Positions 44,214 through 51,394 of a stretch of DNA of 64,000 nucleotides are shown here, piece after piece; within the stretch, counting starts at the first letter, position 1; each line of letters begins with the position of its first letter. The stretch is from an uncultured bacterium (GTDB lineage: Bacteria; Cyanobacteriota; Vampirovibrionia; Gastranaerophilales; Gastranaerophilaceae): the NCBI GenBank assembly GCA_949035555.1, contig CAROLD010000007.1, positions 7,557-71,556 of the forward strand. The letters run 5' to 3'. A model generated the notes under the pieces. It was not told the origin of the DNA. It searched no databases and saw only the letters and a program-made list of their open reading frames with translations. Both the position numbers and the translations under genes were made by a program.

Positions 44214-44903
44214 TTATTCTTCTTGTACTGCCATTGAAATGTATGTTGTAGAAAGCAGGGTGAATACCAGTGCCTGAATTAGTGCAACGAATAATTCAAA
44301 TAACATAAACGGAAGAGGTAAAACTATTGCAAATAAGCTTACAAAAGTTGCAACAAGCAATTCGCCAGCAAGAATGTTTGCAAAAAGTCGTAGAGCCAAA
44401 GAAAACGGTCTTACAAAAAGCTCAAGGGTATCAACAATAGTAACAATTATCCCGTCAATACTGAAGCCTTTGAAAAAGAATTTTGAACCGTTTCTTCTGA
44501 TACCGTAAAATATATAATAAATTGACACAACAACAGCCATTGCCGCAGTCATATTTATATCGTTATTAGGTGACGCAAGTTCTCCATGTGCAAGATGAAT
44601 GAGTTTGAATGGAAGCTGTCCAACAAGATTTGCGGTTAAGATAAACATAAACAATGTCAAAATAATTGCAATATGTTTTTGTGCTTCGTCATTTCCCATA
44701 CTAGCTTTAGAAATATCATTAAAGTATTTAATTATATTTTCGCCAATAAGTTGAAGTTTACCGGGAATCATTTTTAGATTTCTGGTTGTTATGAACGCTA
44801 TAATAATAAGTATAAGCATTGAAAACCACATAGTTAAAAGGGTATCCATGTTAAAAGACACTGTATGTCCCAGAATATTAGTTGTATAAACCCAGTGTTC
44901 CAT
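44214..44903 (-). CDS. atpB: ATP synthase F0 a subunit
   Basis: 229 residues with five or six membrane helices. The essential arginine lies in RPFSLALRLFANILAGELL (split near 165-184). Forms the ion half-channels against the c-ring. First structural gene of the operon; no atpI lies upstream. It has GAGGGAGAAAA before the ATG and a good promoter. The order a, c, b', b, delta, alpha, gamma matches Cyanobacteria. Confidence 0.95.
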   Translation of the reverse strand: MEHWVYTTNILGHTVSFNMDTLLTMWFSMLILIIIAFITTRNLKMIPGKLQLIGENIIKYFNDISKASMGNDEAQKHIAIILTLFMFILTANLVGQLPFKLIHLAHGELASPNNDINMTAAMAVVVSIYYIFYGIRRNGSKFFFKGFSIDGIIVTIVDTLELFVRPFSLALRLFANILAGELLVATFVSLFAIVLPLPFMLFELFVALIQALVFTLLSTTYISMAVQEE

Positions 44904-44924
44904 TTTTCTCCCTCTTCACAAGTA

Positions 44925-44953
44925 ATATTATCACTGAAAAAATTTTTTCGCAA
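44925..44953 (-). promoter_or_regulatory. Promoter of the ATP synthase operon
   Basis: On the minus strand TTGCGA (44953-44948), a 17-base spacer and TAATAT (44930-44925), with TG one base before the -10 (extended -10). It ends 21 bases upstream of the atpB start and fits a strong housekeeping promoter. Confidence 0.7.
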
Positions 44954-45009
44954 ATATATTTTTTCAAATGAGGGAATTTATTTGAGTTGCCCGAGTGGCG
45001 GATATTTGA

Positions 45010-45597
45010 TTACCAGCTTAATTCATCGCAGTCTGCAATATTTATCTGATCAAATATTTTTTCTACAGCTTTTTGTGGAGTTTTGAATTGAGCTTCTTTA
45101 GTAGATATAACATCAAGTAGCTCATTGCCGATGAGCCATTCATCTTTTGTGGAATTATAGGTAATATCGTTAGTATAGTCTCCGCCCTTGAATTTTGAAT
45201 ACTGAATATGCAGTTTCTTTAATACTCCCTCCATCATGTCAAATAGTTCAGAGCTTCTGGGGCTGTTGATATTATATTTCTTACTGCCCAGAATAAATCC
45301 TTTCAGGCAATCAAGATTAAGCAGATTTACAATCTTTTCCGTGATTTCTGTCTCCAGTTTTTTAAAATTTTGATTTCTGGTTTCTGTCGGACAAATGTGA
45401 AAAAGCAAAACTTTTTCACCGTCATTTACTCCCATTGCAGTGCAGTCATAGATGCCGTCGGTACGTGCTTTTTGTGATAGTGCAGTTTGTTTTATTGTCC
45501 ACGGATAATCGACGCTTGCAAATTCTCTGTTCACTAAATTGCGAAAGTCGGCTCTGCCCGCAATTTTTATTCTCGATTGAAATGAAATATTGTCCAT
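45010..45597 (-). CDS. Protein of unknown function with N-terminal SFQSRIKI motif
   Basis: 195 residues from the ATG at 45597; an alternative in-frame ATG at 45633 would add 12. Neither has a convincing ribosome-binding site, and I choose the shorter start because MDNISFQSRIKI then sits at the N-terminus like the F-[GQ]-x-[KR]-I motif of other proteins in the window. No signal peptide or membrane helix; mixed alpha/beta composition. It is divergent from birA and upstream of the atp promoter, with no evident functional link to either. Family not recognised. Confidence 0.7.
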   Translation of the reverse strand: MDNISFQSRIKIAGRADFRNLVNREFASVDYPWTIKQTALSQKARTDGIYDCTAMGVNDGEKVLLFHICPTETRNQNFKKLETEITEKIVNLLNLDCLKGFILGSKKYNINSPRSSELFDMMEGVLKKLHIQYSKFKGGDYTNDITYNSTKDEWLIGNELLDVISTKEAQFKTPQKAVEKIFDQINIADCDELSW

Positions 45598-45695
45598 ATT
45601 TACATTAATGCAGAGCAAAAATAAATTTGCCATATGTTTTTTATTTTGTTTGTTATATAATTACTGTACACGTGGATATTCCGTTAGGGGAGAAA

Positions 45696-46418
45696 ATGGA
45701 AATTATCAGACTAGAAGAAACTGAGTCAACCAATAGTTATGCAAAATCGCATATTGGCGTACTTGCGGATAAAACTGCTGTTCATGCTCTTCGCCAAACT
45801 TGCGGCAGAGGCAGGCTTAACCGTAAATGGGTTGATTTAGGTGAGGATAATCTGTATTTATCCATTGTCTTAAAACCTTCAAATGCTTTTAGTGAAATTT
45901 ACCCTAACTTGACTCAGTATTTGTCTGTTGCACTTTCAAAAGTTCTTGAAAGTTACGGGGTTAAGACACAGATTAAGTGGCCGAATGATGTTTTGATAAA
46001 CGGTAAAAAAATAGCCGGAATACTTTCAGAAACAGTTATGTCCGGTGGTAATTTAGAAGGTATTGTGCTTGGTATAGGTGTTAATCTTAATGCTGAACAG
46101 GCTGACCTGGATGCGATTCCTGATAAAATTGCTGCGAGTTTAAATATTGAAACAGGTAAAAATATAAATTTAGATATATTCTTAAACGAATTATTAACCG
46201 AATTTTTTGCAAATTATGATGAATTTCTTAAAATAGGTTTTTCATTAATAAAAGATGAATATGTAAAGAGAAATTGTTTTTTAGATACCGAACTTAATGT
46301 TCAGGTATTTAATAATATAAAAACTGGTTTTGCCAAGTCTGTTACAGATAAGGGGGAACTTGTTTTACAAACTAAAGATAACGCAGAAACAGTACTTACG
46401 ATAGGAGATATTTTATGA
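45696..46418 (+). CDS. birA: Biotin-[carboxyl carrier] ligase
   Basis: 240 residues, the short form without the DNA-binding repressor domain. Catalytic motifs: ESTNSYAK (about 9-16), the biotinoyl-AMP loop CGRGRLNRKW (about 41-50), KWPNDVLINGKKIAGIL (about 92-108) and GIGVNLN. It attaches biotin to the lysine of the carrier domain of OadA encoded just downstream. Start at 45696 has GGGGAGAAA; longer in-frame starts have none. It overlaps oadG by four bases (ATGA), so ligase and decarboxylase are coupled. TATAAT at 45656-45661 may be its -10. Confidence 0.93.
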   Translation: MEIIRLEETESTNSYAKSHIGVLADKTAVHALRQTCGRGRLNRKWVDLGEDNLYLSIVLKPSNAFSEIYPNLTQYLSVALSKVLESYGVKTQIKWPNDVLINGKKIAGILSETVMSGGNLEGIVLGIGVNLNAEQADLDAIPDKIAASLNIETGKNINLDIFLNELLTEFFANYDEFLKIGFSLIKDEYVKRNCFLDTELNVQVFNNIKTGFAKSVTDKGELVLQTKDNAETVLTIGDIL

Positions 46419-46654
46419 GTGGAAATTTAGGAAACGGGTTAGTATTACTCGGAATGGGAATGGGATTTGTTCTTATATTCCTTACAATTTTGATTTTCTC
46501 AATGAGAATTATGTCAAAATTTGTTGGATATTTGAATAAAATATTCCCGGAAGCTGTTGAAGAAGTCAAAACCGCAGCTAAAAAGACAGCGGCAAATGTG
46601 GATGAAGCAATCGCTGTCGCTATTGCCGCAATTATGGCAAGGGGTAAATCTTAA
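46415..46654 (+). CDS. oadG: Na+-pumping decarboxylase gamma subunit
   Basis: 79 residues: one membrane helix near the N-terminus (LVLLGMGMGFVLIFLTILIFSMRIM, about 10-34 in part) followed by a charged Ala/Lys-rich cytoplasmic tail that in the family holds the complex together. Position between birA and oadA, and small size, match OadG. Sequence conservation in this subunit is low, so the call relies on topology and context as well as the GMGMGFVLIFL pattern. Confidence 0.88.
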   Translation: MSGNLGNGLVLLGMGMGFVLIFLTILIFSMRIMSKFVGYLNKIFPEAVEEVKTAAKKTAANVDEAIAVAIAAIMARGKS

Positions 46655-46716
46655 GAGGAGCTTCCGTATAAGATTATTATTTACAAAGATTATATTTTAA
46701 CGAAAGGATAAAATTT

Positions 46717-48507
46717 ATGGGAAAGAAACTTATTAAAGTTATGGACACATCTTTCAGAGATGGTTTCCAATCGGTTTACGGAGCGAGAGTTTTCGTGGAC
46801 GATTTTCTTCCTGCATTAAAATCAGCTGTTGATGCAGGTATTAGACATTTTGAAGTTGCAGGCGGTGCAAGATTTCAATCACCGATTTTCTATTGTAATG
46901 AAAACGCTTTTGAAACAATGGACAAAATTAGAGCCGCTGTAGGTCCTGATATCAACCTTCAATCTCTTTCAAGAGGGGTTAACGTTGTAGGTTTGGATTC
47001 ACAGCCAAGAGACGTTATCGACCTTCATGCAAAAATGTTTGCTAAACACGGTGTTACCACTATCAGAAACTTTGATGCATTGAATGATGTTAACAATTTG
47101 TTGTACTCAAGCCAATGTATTAAAAAACACGGGTTGAAACACGAAGTTACTATCACTATGATGGAACTTCCAATTGGTTGTACCGGTGCACATGATGTTG
47201 ATTTCTACGAAAGAGTTCTTCGTTCAATTTTGGATGCCGGAATTGAATTTGATTCTCTTGCATTCAAAGATGCTTCAGGTACATCAGCTCCTCGCAAAGT
47301 ATTTGAAACAATTAAAAGAACACGTGAAATTTTGGGTGCGGATGCTGATATCAGATTCCACTCTCACGAAACAGCAGGCACAGGCTTATCAGCTTACTTA
47401 GCGGCTTTAGAAGGCGGCGCTAACTGTATCGACCTTTCTATGAAACCTGTTTCCGGCGGTACTGCTCAGCCTGATATCGTTTCTATGTGGCACGCATTAA
47501 AAGGTACCGAATACGATTTGGGTATTGATGTAGAAAAAATCTTAGAAACAGAAGAAGTATTTAAAGAATGTATGAAAGATTATTTCTTGCCTCCTGAAGC
47601 TCTTGCAGTTAACCCTCAGATTATTCAATCTCCGTTGCCTGGCGGTGCTTTGACAGCTAATACTCAAATGTTACGTGACAACAATTTGATGAACAAATAC
47701 CCTGAAGTTGTTGCCGCAATGAAAGAAGTTGTAGAAAAAGGCGGTTTTGGAACATCTGTAACTCCTGTTTCCCAATTCTATTTCCAACAAGCGTTCAACA
47801 ATGTAATGTTCGGTAAGTGGAAGAAAATTGCAGAAGGTTACGGAAAAATGGTTCTTGGCTACTTTGGTAAAACTCCTTGCGAACCTGATGCTGAAGTTAT
47901 TAAAATCGCTGAAGAACAACTTGGTTTGCAGCCAACTACAGAAACGGTTGTTGACTTAAATGATAAAGACGAAACAAAAGGTCTTAAAGTTGCTCAAAAA
48001 AGACTTGAAGATGCAGGTCTTGAAGTTAATGATGAAAACTTATTTATCTCTGCGGCTTGTAAAGAAAAAGGTATCTTATTCTTGCAAGGAAAGGGAACAA
48101 TCGGTGTTCGTAAAAATGAAAATAAATCAGAAAATCCTTCATCTTGCGAACCGGCAGGAAACGGATACACTGTTACAGTTAACGGTAAAAAATATGCTGT
48201 TGCTTTAGAAGGCGGAAAAGCTACAGTTAACGGTAAATTATACGACTTCAACGTTAAAGAAGGTATCGAAGCAAAAGCCGCTGATGCAGGAGAAGGTACT
48301 CCTATTAAAGCAGCTTTACCTGGTAACGTTTTAAAAGTGTTAGTTTCAGAAGGCGATTCAATTGGCGAAGGCGATGTAATTGCTGTTGTTGAAGCTATGA
48401 AAATGGAAACAGAAATTAAATCACCTGTTTCAGGTACTGTTAAATCTGTTGAAATCGAAGTCGGTAACAAAGTTCAAACAGGTCAAGTATTGGTAACTGT
48501 AGGTTAG
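46717..48507 (+). CDS. oadA: Biotin-dependent decarboxylase alpha subunit (OadA/PycB type)
   Basis: 596 residues: an N-terminal carboxyltransferase TIM barrel (about 1-330) with the metal and substrate motifs DTSFRDGFQS (10-19), FKDASGTSAP with the conserved Lys, and FHSHETAGTG; a conserved linker domain; and a C-terminal biotinyl domain with EAMKMETE, biotin on Lys562. It removes a carboxyl group from its substrate and passes CO2 on biotin to the beta subunit. Oxaloacetate is the likely substrate, but the barrel departs from classical OadA around FEVAGGARFQSP, so another oxo-acid is possible. Confidence 0.9.
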   Translation: MGKKLIKVMDTSFRDGFQSVYGARVFVDDFLPALKSAVDAGIRHFEVAGGARFQSPIFYCNENAFETMDKIRAAVGPDINLQSLSRGVNVVGLDSQPRDVIDLHAKMFAKHGVTTIRNFDALNDVNNLLYSSQCIKKHGLKHEVTITMMELPIGCTGAHDVDFYERVLRSILDAGIEFDSLAFKDASGTSAPRKVFETIKRTREILGADADIRFHSHETAGTGLSAYLAALEGGANCIDLSMKPVSGGTAQPDIVSMWHALKGTEYDLGIDVEKILETEEVFKECMKDYFLPPEALAVNPQIIQSPLPGGALTANTQMLRDNNLMNKYPEVVAAMKEVVEKGGFGTSVTPVSQFYFQQAFNNVMFGKWKKIAEGYGKMVLGYFGKTPCEPDAEVIKIAEEQLGLQPTTETVVDLNDKDETKGLKVAQKRLEDAGLEVNDENLFISAACKEKGILFLQGKGTIGVRKNENKSENPSSCEPAGNGYTVTVNGKKYAVALEGGKATVNGKLYDFNVKEGIEAKAADAGEGTPIKAALPGNVLKVLVSEGDSIGEGDVIAVVEAMKMETEIKSPVSGTVKSVEIEVGNKVQTGQVLVTVG

Positions 48508-48517
48508 GGGGTCGCAA

Positions 48518-49723
48518 ATGATATTATCAGAAGGATTATTAGAACTGTGGCACTCTACAGGTATCTATAATATGGTTGAAAAGTTTGACCCGTCAATTAC
48601 TTCACCGGTTGAACAATTTTTCCATCAGTTCGGACATCCGATAATGCTTGTTATCTGTTTGTTCTTATTATGGCTGGGCATTAAAAAACAATACGAACCT
48701 TTACTTTTGGTTCCAATCGCTTTCGGCGGTTTGTTATCAAATATTCCGATGGCTGGTATTGCTGACCCTACAGGGTTCTTAGGTATAATTTATGAAGCTG
48801 GTATTCATAAAGGATTATTCCCGTTGATTATTTTCATGGGTGTTGGTGCTATGACTGACTTCGGTCCGTTAATTGCAAACCCTAAAACTGCACTTTTAGG
48901 TGGTGCAGCTCAATTCGGTATTTTCGGAGCATTGCTTTTAGCATTATGCTGTTTCGGATTTACCTTGCCGCAATCAGGTGCTATCGGTATTATTGGTGGT
49001 GCAGACGGTCCGACTTCTATTTATGTAACTTCAAAACTTGCGCCTGAATTATTGGGTGCAATCGCGGTTGCAGCTTATTCATATATGGCTTTAGTTCCAG
49101 TTATTCAACCGCCTATTATGAAATTGTTAACTACAGATAAAGAACGCCAAATTCAAATGGATCAATTAAGACAAGTTTCAAAAAGAGAGAAAATTGTATT
49201 CCCGTTAGTTGTACTTTCTTTATGTATAATTTTCTTACCTGATGCTTGCCCGTTAGTTGGTGCTTTGACTTTTGGTAATCTATGTAAAGAATGTGGTGTT
49301 GTTGACAGATTATCTGACACAATGCAAAATGCATTAATCAACATAGTAACTATTTTCTTAGGATTGTCTGTTGGATCTAAATTGTCAGCTGAACAGTTTT
49401 TAACAGTTCAAACATTGTTTATTCTTCTATTAGGTATTATAGCATTCTCATTTGCTACTGCAGCTGGGGTGTTAATGGCTAAATTGATGAATTTATGTAC
49501 TGCAATTTATGGCAAAATTACAGGAAAAGAAGTTAAACCAATTAACCCATTAATCGGTTCTGCTGGTGTTTCTGCGGTTCCAATGGCGGCTCGTGTTTCT
49601 AATAAAGTAGGTTTAGAATTCAATTCACAAAACTATTTATTAATGCACGCAATGGGTCCAAATGTTGCAGGTGTAATCGGTTCTGCTGTTGCGGCAGGTG
49701 TATTGCTTGCGCTATGTCACTAG
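48518..49723 (+). CDS. oadB: Na+-translocating decarboxylase beta subunit
   Basis: 401 residues, about nine to eleven membrane helices. Family signatures: MGVGAMTDFGPLIANPKTALLG (about 107-128 in part), IGIIGGADGPTSIYVT (about 153-168), the region with Asp in the Na+ site, and the C-terminal GSAGVSAVPMAARVS and AMGPNVAGVIGSAVAAG. It decarboxylates carboxybiotin on OadA and exports Na+. Last gene of birA-oadG-oadA-oadB; GGGGGTC ribosome-binding site; terminator follows. Confidence 0.95.
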   Translation: MILSEGLLELWHSTGIYNMVEKFDPSITSPVEQFFHQFGHPIMLVICLFLLWLGIKKQYEPLLLVPIAFGGLLSNIPMAGIADPTGFLGIIYEAGIHKGLFPLIIFMGVGAMTDFGPLIANPKTALLGGAAQFGIFGALLLALCCFGFTLPQSGAIGIIGGADGPTSIYVTSKLAPELLGAIAVAAYSYMALVPVIQPPIMKLLTTDKERQIQMDQLRQVSKREKIVFPLVVLSLCIIFLPDACPLVGALTFGNLCKECGVVDRLSDTMQNALINIVTIFLGLSVGSKLSAEQFLTVQTLFILLLGIIAFSFATAAGVLMAKLMNLCTAIYGKITGKEVKPINPLIGSAGVSAVPMAARVSNKVGLEFNSQNYLLMHAMGPNVAGVIGSAVAAGVLLALCH

Positions 49724-49768
49724 GGGGTATATTGTTACCTCTTCCGGTGGGATGGTTCATAATTCAAG

Positions 49769-49798
49769 AAAAAGCTCCTCATTTGAGGAGCTTTTTTT
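49769..49798. terminator. Terminator after oadB
   Basis: AAAAGCTCCTCA pairs with TGAGGAGCTTTT around TT, followed by a T-run on the plus strand. The right edge touches the stop codon of the convergent 120-residue gene, and the A-run to the left gives that gene a T-run too. Confidence 0.9.
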
Positions 49799-50159
49799 AT
49801 GCTTTTAAATCTATATTTTCACCAATTTCCTTTACCATTTTTTCGATTTCGGTATTTATATCCGGAGCTGTCATAAGTCTTGTTTTAATTGGTTTTAATA
49901 AAGGATTTGCGCCTTCTAGATATTTTCCAGCTCCAATTGGGAGAATAAATGCTCCGAGAAAATTATTACTTTTTACCAACTCTTTAAAATCATTGTCTGT
50001 ATATTTAAAAATCTTTTGTATGGTGGTTAAGATATCAGCGGTATCTTGGATATCTTTTTCGGACTTTCCTGCCGGCATTTGTCCTGAAAGGCATCTTAAG
50101 ACTCCGTTTGTCGGGAAACTGCGTGTTATATATTTCGGTTCTGTTAATTTTACTTTCAT
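49797..50159 (-). CDS. Small protein of unknown function, paired with the next gene
   Basis: 120 residues, charged, with a hydrophobic patch around 65-80 (NFLGAFILPIGAGKYL) too short and Gly-rich for a firm membrane call. AAGGAC ribosome-binding site. It follows the 141-residue gene by eleven bases in a two-gene unit. Family not recognised. Its N-terminus (KVKLTEPKYITRSF) is only loosely like the F-x-[KR] motif seen in the partner. Confidence 0.65.
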   Translation of the reverse strand: MKVKLTEPKYITRSFPTNGVLRCLSGQMPAGKSEKDIQDTADILTTIQKIFKYTDNDFKELVKSNNFLGAFILPIGAGKYLEGANPLLKPIKTRLMTAPDINTEIEKMVKEIGENIDLKA

Positions 50160-50170
50160 GTTAGTCCTTA

Positions 50171-50596
50171 TTAAATGTATTTGTCCAGTCCCAGTTCTTT
50201 TAATGAAATTTTATCTATTTCAATAGTTTTTGTGCCAATTTTTTTAGCTTCGGCATTCCATATATTTTTGAGCTTTTTATTTATAACTTTTTCGTCTTCA
50301 GGCAAAAATGTTCTCTCTTTATTTATGTCATTGCAAACTTTGCGTATATTTGTTACGGCTTCACCGATAGCAGGGTATTTTTCGCGTAAGATTAATGACA
50401 AATTTTTTAATCCTTCAGCCACTTCACCTGAGTATAAGTCCATTACTTTTAAGCCTGAAACTTGTTCAAGTAATTGATACTGTTTTGGACAAGATATTTT
50501 TGCATTATCAAGAAAACATCCTGAAGCGACTTCTATTGCTGTTTTTGTTGGGATTTTCATCCCAAATGATGTAGGGGGTGTATTTTGTATTTGCAT
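50171..50596 (-). CDS. Protein of unknown function with N-terminal SFGMKIPTKT motif
   Basis: 141 residues, mostly helical, Lys/Glu-rich, no signal peptide or membrane helix, three cysteines without an obvious metal motif. The first 20 residues (QNTPPTSFGMKIPTKTA) resemble those of the 58-residue protein at 28745 and fit a motif repeated on several small proteins here. AAGGAAT ribosome-binding site; first gene of a two-gene unit; divergent from the formyltransferase-like gene. Family not recognised. Confidence 0.68.
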   Translation of the reverse strand: MQIQNTPPTSFGMKIPTKTAIEVASGCFLDNAKISCPKQYQLLEQVSGLKVMDLYSGEVAEGLKNLSLILREKYPAIGEAVTNIRKVCNDINKERTFLPEDEKVINKKLKNIWNAEAKKIGTKTIEIDKISLKELGLDKYI

Positions 50597-50666
50597 ATAT
50601 ATTCCTTTTTTTTCTTTATAATACCCGTGAATTTATTTTTTTGCCTTTTTGTAATAAAATTTTTGT

Positions 50667-51182
50667 ATGTTAAATAAAAAATTTGCAATTCTAAACTCAA
50701 ATAATACAAGAATTATATCTGCACTGAAAGCGCACTTCGGCGATATTTGCAGTATTGTTGAAGAAAATGATAATTTTGAATATTATGATTTAATTGTTTT
50801 AGTTGAACATGAGCCGGATTTTTCTGTTCCCAAAAATCTCAATGTGATAAATTTTCATCCTTCTCTTTTACCGTCATTTAGGTGCAGGGACGCTATTAAA
50901 GAAGCTTTTTTGTCAGGGGTTAAGGTTAGCGGAGTAACTGTTCATCGGGTTGAAAATGATAATTTCTTCGGACAGATAATTGCTCAATATCCTGTTCTTA
51001 TTGGGCTTGACACTCATATTGACGATTTTGAAAAAGATATAAATGAGATTATCGCGAAATTGGCAATACCTGTAATTGATTCAATACTGAATGACAGAAT
51101 TTTTGACTTCCATGACTTATTTAAAAATTCTTGTCATCATAATAGCAGTTGCGGCGGTAATTGTTCAAGCTGTAATCATTAG
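50667..51182 (+). CDS. Formyltransferase-fold protein with Cys/His-rich tail
   Basis: 171 residues. The middle is a formyltransferase core as in PurN/ArnA/Fmt: NFHPSLLPSF (62-71, with the Asn-His pair) and VSGVTVHRV (87-95), then a Gln-rich GQIIAQ (102-107). The catalytic Asp of PurN (D-G-G/x-G-P) falls at a Phe here by my alignment, and the N-terminal substrate loop is shortened, so formyl transfer to GAR is unlikely. The last 16 residues hold Cys156, His157, His158, Cys162, Cys166, Cys169, His171, probably a metal site. No Shine-Dalgarno; TAAAAT ends six bases before the ATG. Confidence 0.7.
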   Translation: MLNKKFAILNSNNTRIISALKAHFGDICSIVEENDNFEYYDLIVLVEHEPDFSVPKNLNVINFHPSLLPSFRCRDAIKEAFLSGVKVSGVTVHRVENDNFFGQIIAQYPVLIGLDTHIDDFEKDINEIIAKLAIPVIDSILNDRIFDFHDLFKNSCHHNSSCGGNCSSCNH

Positions 51183-51349
51183 GATTTTGTGATAATATTC
51201 AATTTTTCAATTACTCCGTTAAAAAAAGTTTTCGAATGCTTAAGTTCCGTTTTAATTTTTTTTATGTCAGCGTTTATAACTGTAGGGTCATTTGTCCTGA
51301 TTTTCTGGGAGTAAATGGATTTAACTTCTTTAATTATTGATTCTTTCAT
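51179..51349 (-). CDS. Very small basic helical protein of unknown function
   Basis: 56 residues, shorter than usual cut-offs. ATG at 51349 with AGAGG about eleven bases upstream, stop at 51179-51181. It is Lys-rich (MKESIIKEVKSIYSQK ... IKTELKHSKTFF) and predicted helical. It lies 45 bases after ilvB on the same strand and overlaps the end of the convergent formyltransferase-like gene by four bases. It might be a trailing gene of the ilvB unit. It is too short and unlike IlvN to be the regulatory subunit. Confidence 0.5.
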   Translation of the reverse strand: MKESIIKEVKSIYSQKIRTNDPTVINADIKKIKTELKHSKTFFNGVIEKLNIITKS

Positions 51350-51394
51350 TATTGTTCAAGCCTCTTCTAAGGGTAATATTCTTATTAATTCGTG

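Noticed and set aside
44989..45002. GCCCGAGTGGCGGA, resembling the D-arm start of a tRNA-Leu/Ser
   Set aside because: No acceptor stem partner, anticodon arm or GGTTCGA T-arm follows; it overlaps the stop region of a coding gene.
47994..48470. 158-residue antisense ORF within oadA
   Set aside because: Opposite strand of the biotinyl region; an artefact of its codon use (few stops on the reverse).
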